Shown: positions 44,128-49,519 of the stretch, piece by piece
How the letters are laid out: every line of letters begins with the position of its first letter
Position numbering within the stretch: the first letter of the stretch is position 1
Origin: Candidatus Magasanikiibacteriota bacterium
GTDB lineage: Bacteria; Patescibacteriota; Patescibacteriia; Magasanikbacterales; UBA922
Assembly: GCA_003518365.1 (NCBI GenBank)
Contig: DOYU01000008.1
Coordinates: 34,965-84,483 of the forward strand
Length of the DNA: 49,519 bases
Reading direction: 5' to 3'
The notes under the pieces: generated by a model
Told to the model about the DNA's origin: nothing
Databases searched by the model: none
What the model saw: the letters and a program-made list of their open reading frames with translations, nothing else
Translations under genes and position numbers: made by a program

Positions 44128-44208
44128 GTACAAAATAATCCAATATGAATTACTTTGTACCTACTTTATAGAACTGCTCAACCTAGCAGAGATATAAAAT
44201 TTTGTCAA
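44128..44208 (-). promoter_or_regulatory. Promoter and leader inverted repeat of cassette 6
   Basis: Minus strand TTGACA (44203-44208), 17-bp spacer, TAGGTT (44180-44185). An 11-of-12-bp inverted repeat, 44128-44139 / 44149-44160 (GTACAAA... / ...TTTGTAC), begins about 13 nt into the expected transcript, followed by a CCCATT/AATGGG hairpin closer to the ATG. Confidence 0.7.
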
Positions 44209-44286
44209 GTATAAAAATAACGCCTCACACCTTGTTACATGCTACGTGCTACATGTTTCGTGTCAAAATTTATCCACTCGCATCCC

Positions 44287-44315
44287 TTGACAAATTCCGT
44301 TTTTTCATATATAGT
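44287..44315 (+). promoter_or_regulatory. Promoter of secE-nusG
   Basis: Consensus TTGACA (44287-44292), 17 bp, TATAGT (44310-44315). Confirms that the host's housekeeping promoter is the same type as that on the GC-rich cassettes. Confidence 0.85.
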
Positions 44316-44354
44316 CATCTCATATTCGGCCACAGGCCGTTTTTAAATACTTGA

Positions 44355-44442
44355 AGAAGGCTCAGAAAGCCTGGAATGCTCGGGAATGCCTAAAAGGCAA
44401 CTCTCTGAACCTTCCAAGCCTTCCAAGCCTCATAAGCTTTCT
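44355..44442 (+). repeat. Long imperfect hairpin in secE leader
   Basis: An arm built of AGCCTGGAATGC words (44358-44394) faces CCTTCCAAGCC words (44408-44442). Most mismatches are transitions that become G-U pairs in RNA. Sits between the promoter and the secE ATG. Confidence 0.6.
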
Positions 44443-44622
44443 ATGAGTAAACTCACCAACTACTTCCGCGAAGCTCTTTACGAACTTCACAAGGTAACCT
44501 GGCCAACAAAAAAACAAACCATCAACTATTCTATTGTCGTCATCGCAATTGCGATTGCAATGGCTGCATTTTTTGCACTTCTCGACTACGTCTTCACCTG
44601 GCTTTTGAGTATTGTCGTGTAA
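44443..44622 (+). CDS. secE: Preprotein translocase subunit SecE
   Basis: Start ATG 44443 (MSKLTNYFREALYELHKVTW). 59 residues, the minimal SecE form: amphipathic helix with the conserved Val-Thr-Trp-Pro, then one membrane helix. Holds SecY together in the translocon. Followed by nusG after 41 bp, the classic gene order. Confidence 0.93.
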   Translation: MSKLTNYFREALYELHKVTWPTKKQTINYSIVVIAIAIAMAAFFALLDYVFTWLLSIVV

Positions 44623-44663
44623 TTTATTTTGTTTATTGTTCCTTGCTTATTGCTTATTAACCT

Positions 44664-45209
44664 ATGGCAAAACAAACCCTCGACCTTGGACGACGCTGGT
44701 ACGTCCTCCACACCTATAGTGGATACGAAGAAAATGTAAAACGAAATCTCGAACAACGTCTCGATACCTTTGATATGGCAGAAAAGATTTTCGCTGTCAT
44801 TGTTCCAAAAGAAAAAAAGATCAAAATCAAAAACGGCAAACGTACCACGGTCGAAGAAAAAATCTTCCCAGGATACGTACTTGTTGAAATGATCGTCACT
44901 GATGATTCATGGTATGTTGTCCGCAACACGCCAAACGTCACCGGCTTTGTCGGATCAGGGACAACCCCAACACCGATTGACCAAAAAGAAGTAGACGCGC
45001 TCATGAAACGCACGCAAGCACTCGAAGCATCACACAAGATCGATGTCAGTGCCAATGATCCTGTTCGTATCACCGATGGTCCTTTCAAGAATTTTGAAGG
45101 AAAGGTAGAAAGTGTTGACGAACATCGCGGCAAAGTCAAGGTTCTCGTCAGTATGTTTGGACGAGAGACACCGGTAGAGCTCGATGCACTTCAAGTAAAA
45201 AAGATTTAA
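44664..45209 (+). CDS. nusG: Transcription termination/antitermination factor NusG
   Basis: 181 residues. NGN domain with RRWYVLHTYSGYEENVK, FPGYVLVEM, VRNTPNVTGFVG, then the KOW domain (GPFKNFEGKVESVDEHRGKV). Couples RNA polymerase to ribosome or Rho. Between secE and rplK as in most bacteria. Confidence 0.97.
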   Translation: MAKQTLDLGRRWYVLHTYSGYEENVKRNLEQRLDTFDMAEKIFAVIVPKEKKIKIKNGKRTTVEEKIFPGYVLVEMIVTDDSWYVVRNTPNVTGFVGSGTTPTPIDQKEVDALMKRTQALEASHKIDVSANDPVRITDGPFKNFEGKVESVDEHRGKVKVLVSMFGRETPVELDALQVKKI

Positions 45210-45212
45210 CTC

Positions 45213-45310
45213 ACAGGCCTGGAAAGGCCTATAATGCCAAGAAGGCTTGAGACGCGTTGCGCCTCTGCTTCTAGCCTTCTCAGCATTCCAAGCCTTTCAA
45301 GCATTATTAG
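45213..45310 (+). repeat. Long hairpin in rplK leader
   Basis: An arm 45217-45253 (AGGCCTGGAAAGGCC...AAGGCTTGAGA) faces 45268-45309 (CTAGCCTTCTCAGCATTCC...). The two are near inverted copies over about 36 bp, with GCGTTGCGC in the loop. Same vocabulary as the secE leader hairpin; could be an L11/NusG-operon control or a mobile-repeat relic. Confidence 0.65.
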
Positions 45311-45318
45311 CATTTTGT

Positions 45319-45744
45319 ATGGCCAAAAAACTCGTAACACAAATCAAACTCCAAGTCATCGGTGGCGGCGCAAATCCAGCACCTCCAATCGGTCCAGCTC
45401 TTGGTCAGCACGGACTCAATATCCAAGACTTTTGTGTGCAGTTCAACAATGCAACTGCTGACAAAAAAGGAGAAGTCGTACCAGTGATCATCAACGTGTA
45501 TGAAGACCGAACATTCGACTTCATCATGAAAGTAGCGCCAGCAAGCGCACTGATCAAAAAAGCACTTGGACTCAAATCAGGATCTGGCAATCCTCTCAAG
45601 GATAAAGTCGGCAAACTGACACGCGCACAAGTAAAAGAAATTGCAGAAACAAAAATGCCAGACCTCAATGCACACGACATTGACGCAGCAATGAAAATCA
45701 TCGAAGGAACAGCTCGCCAAATGGGTGTCACCATCGAAGGATAA
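45319..45744 (+). CDS. rplK: Ribosomal protein uL11
   Basis: Start ATG 45319 (MAKKLVTQIKLQVIGGGANP). 141 residues with APPIGPALGQHG, the flexible proline hinge, and the C-terminal rRNA-binding domain ending in GTARQMGVTIEG. Part of the GTPase-associated stalk base. rplA (uL1), the usual next gene, does not follow; a terminator and GC-rich cassette 7 do. Confidence 0.95.
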   Translation: MAKKLVTQIKLQVIGGGANPAPPIGPALGQHGLNIQDFCVQFNNATADKKGEVVPVIINVYEDRTFDFIMKVAPASALIKKALGLKSGSGNPLKDKVGKLTRAQVKEIAETKMPDLNAHDIDAAMKIIEGTARQMGVTIEG

Positions 45745-45755
45745 GCAACCTCCAC

Positions 45756-45788
45756 AAAAACTACCAGTGATCTGCTGGTAGTTTTTTT
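45756..45788 (+). terminator. Intrinsic terminator after rplK
   Basis: CTACCAG / CTGGTAG stem with A5 before and T7 after. Confidence 0.9.
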
Positions 45789-45792
45789 ATAC

Positions 45793-45817
45793 AAAAAAAC
45801 ACCAGTTTCCTGATGTT
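45793..45817 (-). terminator. Terminator of cassette 7
   Basis: On the minus strand AACATCAG-GAAA-CTGGTGTT then T7: a GAAA tetraloop terminator located beyond the two GC hairpins of cassette 7. Confidence 0.75.
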
Positions 45818-45828
45818 ATTTTGTAGTG

Positions 45829-45886
45829 AGCCGACGCGTGATATTTCACACGCGTCAGCTGTACCCCGGGGGGCGGTATGCCCCCC
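45829..45886 (-). terminator. Two tandem GC hairpins after cassette 7
   Basis: 45833-45840 / 45849-45856 (GACGCGTG / CACGCGTC) and 45868-45874 / 45880-45886 (GGGGGGC / GCCCCCC). Both are perfect stems just outside the coding sequence. Confidence 0.75.
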
Positions 45887-45900
45887 AGGATGTCGTCGTA

Positions 45901-46812
45901 TTACACGGGCCGCGTGAACGCGACCTGCATCCCCAGCTCCAGCCCCAGCTCCGCGAGGACCTCCTTGAGCTCTGCCAGGAGCTTCGGGCCGAATTGCTTC
46001 GCCGCGAGGAGCTCGGCTTCCGTCATCTGGACGAGCTCTCCGAAGTAGCGGATACCGAGTTTCTCCAATCTGTTCTGGAGGCGCCGGGACATCTCCACCT
46101 CGGTGATCTCGTAGTGCAAGACCTTCGCACGCTTCTCCTCTGGAGTCTCACTCAAGCGAGCGACTTCCTCAGAGAGCAGTGCATTTTCCCTCATCAGCCT
46201 ATTCAATTCCGCGCCACCAAACGTTTTGTACGTGAGGATATCTCCACGGAGCCTCATCTTCATAGACCGAATCCTACTCCTGCTCTCCCTTTGCATCTCT
46301 GGGATTCGAGCACGGGGAATATGGAGCTCAGCAGCGATCTGCCGATCATCGTACACCGTCCCATCGAAGCCGAGGAACATCTCCAAGAACTTCCGCTGCC
46401 TGAGGGTAAGCCTATAGAGGGCTACCTTGCAAGTACAAATGAGAGAAGCAGCGTTGAACTCCACGATCTGATCGAGCTTCTTGAACGGCGCACGCTCGAA
46501 CATGAATCTCGTGAAATCCCGCTCCAGTTCTTGCAGGGTTGGCACGATGATCTCGCCACCGTTGATGAGCCGACAGTAGTCCTTCCAGCCCTCACGGAGA
46601 GCGTCATCGACGAGAGCGAGCAGCTCATCGTGATGAGGAAAGAGAGACTCATCCAAAATCATGCATACAAAGCGGTAGTATTGCTCCGCAATACGCCAGG
46701 AGATAGTCCCGTCATAAATGCGGGCATTCAGCGCCCCGATCACATGCTCATGCATATGCTGGATCTCAGATGGAGACAACAACTTAAACGACACGTTCTC
46801 GTCGCTACTCAT
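45901..46812 (-). CDS. Sigma region 4-like HTH / RNAP alpha-CTD fusion regulator (GC-rich cassette 7)
   Basis: 303 residues from ATG 46810-46812 with ATGGAGGTTCC before it. Residues about 1-125 are unrecognised, helical. About 130-185 (YRLTLRQRKFLEMFLGFDG ... DRQIAAELHIPRARIPEMQR) match sigma70 region 4, which contacts the -35 element and the beta flap. The C-terminus (about 230-295: RRLQNRLEKLGI, FGELVQMTEAELLAAKQFG, ELKEVLAELGLELGM) is a close alpha-CTD, the helix-hairpin-helix domain that binds UP-element DNA and activators. It should therefore bind DNA and RNAP, perhaps as an auxiliary transcription factor. A counted line is 53% GC. Confidence 0.8.
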   Translation of the reverse strand: MSSDENVSFKLLSPSEIQHMHEHVIGALNARIYDGTISWRIAEQYYRFVCMILDESLFPHHDELLALVDDALREGWKDYCRLINGGEIIVPTLQELERDFTRFMFERAPFKKLDQIVEFNAASLICTCKVALYRLTLRQRKFLEMFLGFDGTVYDDRQIAAELHIPRARIPEMQRESRSRIRSMKMRLRGDILTYKTFGGAELNRLMRENALLSEEVARLSETPEEKRAKVLHYEITEVEMSRRLQNRLEKLGIRYFGELVQMTEAELLAAKQFGPKLLAELKEVLAELGLELGMQVAFTRPV

Positions 46813-46837
46813 GGAACCTCCATGGTTCTAGGGATGG

Positions 46838-46943
46838 GATCTCATTGAAATGAACGATACAATGTATATATACGTATACACTGTATCATGCACATCACAT
46901 GAGATCAGCAAACCACCCTAACATACGATGAAATCTCTGTCAA
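46838..46943 (-). promoter_or_regulatory. Promoter and long leader hairpin of cassette 7
   Basis: Minus strand TTGACA (46938-46943), 17-bp spacer, TAGGGT (46915-46920). The leader from about +2 carries a nested hairpin: outer 46838-46845 / 46899-46906 (GATCTCAT / ATGAGATC) and inner 46856-46869 / 46874-46887 (GATACAATGTATAT / GTATACACTGTATC, 12 of 14). Almost the entire leader is thus foldable. Confidence 0.7.
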
Positions 46944-47026
46944 GCTAGTAATCCACCAAAAGATTTCTCTACCATTTGTTCCTAATTGCAACATTCTTTG
47001 CTATACTACCGACAATAATAATCTTT

Positions 47027-47962
47027 ATGAATACATTCTTCTCCCCTACAAAAGTCGCCATCATCGGCGCAGGCGCAGTCGGCGCTGCGGCAGCCTACGC
47101 CATCACCCTCCGAAATGTTGTCGCAGAAGTCATCTTGATTGATATGAATCAAGAAAAAGAAGAAGGAGAAACTATGGATATTTCTGACGGACTTTCTCTT
47201 GTCGAGACAGGACGCGTGGTGCGTGGGGAATACAGCGATGCACGACATGCAGATGTCATTATTGTGACAGCAGGCGCCGCACAAAAACCAGGTGACACGC
47301 GCATCGACCTGCTCGAAAAAAATGCAAACATTCTCAAAAGCATTTTCAAAAGTATAGGAAAAATTCAACCACACGCAATTGTTCTTCTTATTTCAAATCC
47401 AGTAGACGTCCTCACCTATCTCGCACAAGAAATAACCGGCTTGCCACACAATCAAGTGTTTGGGAGTGGGACCACACTTGATACAGCACGCCTCCGAAAT
47501 GCGCTCGGAGAAAAATTTAATGTTCATGCAAATAACATCAATGGCTTTGTCTTGGGTGAACATGGTGATAGTGAATTTGTCGCATGGAGTAGCGTCTCCA
47601 TTGGTGGCGTGCCTGCAAAAAAATTGACTGGCATGACAAAAAAAACAATGACAAACATTGAACACGACGTGAGAAGAAAAGCATACAACATTATTCAAAA
47701 AAAAGGAGCAACATATTTTGGGATTGGTCTCGTTGCAGCAGACATTGTCGAAGCCATTATCTATGATCAACACACCATTCTCCCAGTAACCGCGCGCCTC
47801 TCATCATGGAACGGTATCTCTGATATTTGTCTCGGCGCACCGACAATCATTGGTCGCAGTGGAGTTATCGAGCATTGGCCACTCAAACTCGACATGAGTG
47901 AACGAAAAAAACTGGCAACGTCTGCAAAACTGCTCCGCTCGTACGTGAAACAAGTGGTATGA
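47027..47962 (+). CDS. ldh: L-lactate dehydrogenase
   Basis: Start ATG 47027 (MNTFFSPTKVAIIGAGAVG). 311 residues: NAD-binding GAGAVGAAAAYA, ISNPVDVLTY, catalytic Asp/Arg/His with GTTLDTARLR and GEHGDSEFVAWS. The VLGEHGDSE and the LDH-type residues favour lactate over malate dehydrogenase. It regenerates NAD+ in fermentation, fitting a fermentative CPR lifestyle. Next gene overlaps by 4 bp. Confidence 0.93.
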   Translation: MNTFFSPTKVAIIGAGAVGAAAAYAITLRNVVAEVILIDMNQEKEEGETMDISDGLSLVETGRVVRGEYSDARHADVIIVTAGAAQKPGDTRIDLLEKNANILKSIFKSIGKIQPHAIVLLISNPVDVLTYLAQEITGLPHNQVFGSGTTLDTARLRNALGEKFNVHANNINGFVLGEHGDSEFVAWSSVSIGGVPAKKLTGMTKKTMTNIEHDVRRKAYNIIQKKGATYFGIGLVAADIVEAIIYDQHTILPVTARLSSWNGISDICLGAPTIIGRSGVIEHWPLKLDMSERKKLATSAKLLRSYVKQVV

Positions 47963-48768
47963 AAACATTTTTTTTGGTATGCACAATGGTACTGCTCGTG
48001 GGCGCAGGATGCGGCGGCCCAGATTCTGGCACTACCACAACCTCGACTGACAGCGCGACTAGTACACATGATGTTGTCAAAAAACCGGGTGGGGTTGAAC
48101 CACTCGACTATGCCATTGAAGCGTGTGAACATAGTGGCTATGATGTCATACTCAAATACGACAACGAGACAAAAACCACAGACACCTATTGCCAATTCAA
48201 CAGCGGCTATGCCTGCGAAGCTGTCTCGTATATCACCGGCACCTGTACCACAACATCAACAAATCGCATGTATCTTGTCACGACCAATGGAATGCCCCAA
48301 AATATTCGCACGTGCAGCAATGAAGAACAACCGGTCTGTGGGAAAGATGGCATCACTTATATGAACAGTTGTATTGCAGGCCTGCAACAAATAGCAATAC
48401 AACATCAAGGAGTCTGTAGTATTGAAGAACAGCAAGCATCCTCTGGCTCTGACTCGACAAACAAAACAGGAGGAACCACGGGAGGATCAACACAAACAAC
48501 AGGAAGCAGCAAAAGTGACATTCCAAGCTGGTGGGGATACATCCCAAGTATTATTGGATATAGTGGCAGACAAACCGCTACAAAAGAAATCTGCACATAT
48601 GAAGGAAATGCCATTGTCTATTTTGTAGAAGACAATTGCCCAGAGTGTTTTAGTACCTTATATAATAAGTCTGGGAGTGTCCTCTGTCATCCATCAAATG
48701 ATATAGCAAACAGCTGCCCCAATTTTTTTAAGAAAGACAGTCGCTCTGCATATTGCAAAAAAATGTAA
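47959..48768 (+). CDS. DUF333/Kazal-domain lipoprotein
   Basis: 269 residues starting in the ldh stop (ATGA overlap). Lipobox LVGAGC at about residues 13-18 predicts lipidation. Residues 50-95 resemble DUF333 (CEHSGYDVILKY ... CQFNSGYACE); residues 117-145 form a Kazal-type motif (EEQPVCGKDGITYMNSC ... HQGVC), usually a serine-protease inhibitor; then a Thr/Gly/Ser linker and a Cys-rich C-terminus. A surface protease inhibitor role is inference. Confidence 0.8.
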   Translation: MKTFFLVCTMVLLVGAGCGGPDSGTTTTSTDSATSTHDVVKKPGGVEPLDYAIEACEHSGYDVILKYDNETKTTDTYCQFNSGYACEAVSYITGTCTTTSTNRMYLVTTNGMPQNIRTCSNEEQPVCGKDGITYMNSCIAGLQQIAIQHQGVCSIEEQQASSGSDSTNKTGGTTGGSTQTTGSSKSDIPSWWGYIPSIIGYSGRQTATKEICTYEGNAIVYFVEDNCPECFSTLYNKSGSVLCHPSNDIANSCPNFFKKDSRSAYCKKM

Positions 48769-48782
48769 AACTCTTACCTAAG

Positions 48783-48810
48783 TCCTCCCTTTATCTGGGA
48801 GGATTTTTTA
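48783..48810 (+). terminator. Intrinsic terminator after the lipoprotein gene
   Basis: TCCTCCC / GGGAGGA stem with T6 tail. Confidence 0.85.
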
Positions 48811-48834
48811 TTATCAAGCACTCTTTAGTAATTT

Positions 48835-48872
48835 CCCTCCCTTTTTTAAGGGGAGGGCTAGGGTGGGGTTGC
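48835..48872. repeat. Dispersed G-rich hairpin repeat copy
   Basis: CCCTCCC / GGGAGGG hairpin then CTAGGGTGGGGTTGC, essentially identical to 42215-42251 over the 3' half. Confidence 0.75.
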
Positions 48873-48885
48873 GTGGCAAAATAGT

Positions 48886-48913
48886 AAAAAATGGCTCTAC
48901 ACAGCCATTTTTT
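48886..48913 (+). terminator. Intrinsic terminator
   Basis: AAAAAATGGCT / AGCCATTTTTT stem with 6-base loop, A- and T-tracts, so possibly bidirectional. Lies just upstream of the cassette 8 promoter and insulates it. Confidence 0.85.
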
Positions 48914-48936
48914 GTTTATTTTATCCCCTTTTACTC

Positions 48937-49082
48937 TTGACAAAACTCCCTTTTTGTGCTATATTTGTCCGTTGCTTTACTGGCGAGCCCCCTAAAGGGG
49001 TACAAAAGCAACCGCTTCACATGCCGATTGGTGGGGTCATATGAGAACACAACGCAAGTGATTTCATATAACCCCGCCACCC
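48937..49082 (+). promoter_or_regulatory. Promoter and structured leader of cassette 8
   Basis: Perfect consensus TTGACA (48937-48942), 17-bp spacer, TATATT (48960-48965). The ~143-nt leader folds into two domains: outer 48971-48978 / 49005-49012 (GTTGCTTT / AAAGCAAC) enclosing CCCC/GGGG, and 49030-49044 / 49064-49082 (GGTGGGGTCATATGA pairing with a matching downstream arm). Complexity resembles a riboregulator. Confidence 0.7.
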
Positions 49083-49114
49083 GAAAGGGAGGCATGACGT
49101 TCCTGGAGGAACAC

Positions 49115-49438
49115 ATGAAGATCAACGCCCTCGCCTTCGTTCTGACCATCGCCGCCGTCATCTTCGCCCTCTTCACCGTGGGCGGCAGCGCCCACGCGGC
49201 GATCCCGGCCGACCTCCTCGAGGTCCAACCGACCGCTAGCCTGGTCAACGCCCACCGCGCCAAGGTGGCGCAGGAGGAGAACGAGAGGCAGATCATCTGC
49301 CACTCGTACATCCTGAATGGGCACGGGCGGAGCGAAATCCTCATAGAGGATTGCTCCGCCAAGAAGACGTCGTTCGTCAAGAAGACCGTCCACAACGTGG
49401 ACATCACGGTCTTCATGATGAACACCCCCACCAAGTGA
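49115..49438 (+). CDS. Small secreted protein (GC-rich cassette 8)
   Basis: Start ATG 49115 (MKINALAFVLTIAAVIFALF), preceded by GGAGGAACAC. 107 residues; a Sec signal peptide with AHA cleavage at about residue 28, then a short soluble domain with two cysteines (CHSYILNGHGRSE and EDC) likely disulfide-bonded, and a KKT tail. No family recognised. Clearly GC-rich compared with the DUF333 lipoprotein gene upstream. The only cassette on the plus strand. Confidence 0.65.
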   Translation: MKINALAFVLTIAAVIFALFTVGGSAHAAIPADLLEVQPTASLVNAHRAKVAQEENERQIICHSYILNGHGRSEILIEDCSAKKTSFVKKTVHNVDITVFMMNTPTK

Positions 49439-49443
49439 TCAGA

Positions 49444-49471
49444 CCGCCAAGGGACTCACCTCCCAAGGCGG
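49444..49471 (+). terminator. GC hairpin after cassette 8
   Basis: CCGCC ... GGCGG with an inner GGGA/TCCC and an A/A internal loop, 5 bp after the stop. GC-rich sequence continues to the window end, so a further cassette element may follow. Confidence 0.6.
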
Positions 49472-49519
49472 CAACACACGGTGGGATCGGCAGGGGCGGC
49501 AGTGCATCACAGCACGCCT

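Noticed and set aside
44386..44442. N-terminal 19 codons of the SecE frame
   Set aside because: Derive from the leader hairpin words; SecE similarity begins at ATG 44443.
45826..46848. 340-codon plus-strand frame opposite the sigma/alpha-CTD gene
   Set aside because: The minus strand frame contains two recognisable domains and a Shine-Dalgarno; the plus frame has neither.
1..49519. A prophage, integron or ICE
   Set aside because: No integrase, terminase, capsid or conjugation genes are visible; the GC-rich units are scattered singly.

Overview
The window looks like a chromosomal segment of a Candidate Phyla Radiation (Patescibacteria, Parcubacteria-like) bacterium. The inference rests on dense housekeeping genes (gyrB, secE-nusG-rplK, prfA-prmC, rpmE, bL25, secG, trpS, rlmN, rodA, RNase J), short spacers, lysine/alanine-rich tails on several proteins, many small one-membrane-segment proteins, a glycine/arginine-rich CxxC protein, and large Thr/Ser-rich surface proteins. 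Exact phylum is not provable here; a Magasanikbacteria/Uhrbacteria-like lineage is a guess. Native genes are about 40% GC where counted.

Layout. 1-830: end of an unrecognised gene and a DUF2231 membrane protein. 1965-9730: an LCP-family protein and a giant beta-helix/fibronectin-III surface protein broken by a -1 frameshift near 8660. 9777-14415: a minus-strand copper-handling operon (membrane protein, 42-residue membrane peptide, CopA ATPase, HMA/TauE-like/cupredoxin fusion, CopZ-like chaperone). 14554-21558: CxxC/RGG protein, membrane protein, rlmN, methyltransferase, SET protein, tRNA-Asn, rhodanese, trpS and hypotheticals. 22515-30000: RNase J, tRNA-Leu, a peptide-binding lipoprotein-like ABC component, divergent secG / rpmE, then prfA-prmC. 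30607-37288: DUF3048 protein, bL25, zinc-ribbon protein, RodA, membrane protein, gyrB. 39295-48768: a MutS7-type MutS with a C-terminal HNH domain, secE-nusG-rplK, lactate dehydrogenase and a DUF333/Kazal lipoprotein.

The striking feature is eight isolated, unusually GC-rich transcription units scattered between these operons: 1013-1819, 21774-22271, 30084-30353, 37664-38437, 38813-39031, 42407-44086, 45901-46812 and 49115-49438. Nearly all have the same plan: a near-consensus TTGACA/TTGACC, 17-bp spacer, TAnnnT promoter in AT-rich DNA; usually an inverted repeat in the leader; usually a strong Shine-Dalgarno; one (once perhaps two) ORFs of foreign-looking composition (53-68% GC in sampled lines); then a GC-rich hairpin. 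They resemble phage 'morons' (autonomous single-gene cargo units), but sit in a housekeeping chromosome. Their products are unrelated: GT-A-like, a myxobacterial-style CDDGD cysteine-rich lipoprotein, a sigma region 4 / RNAP alpha-CTD fusion, a phage-type small protein, a secreted small protein and orphans. This is the best candidate for an undescribed system.

Second-tier structure: paired quasi-word inverted repeats in spacers (before secE, rplK, gyrB, downstream of rodA), a microsatellite-like block inside prmC, a dispersed G-rich hairpin repeat, and a duplicated terminator block around the SET gene.
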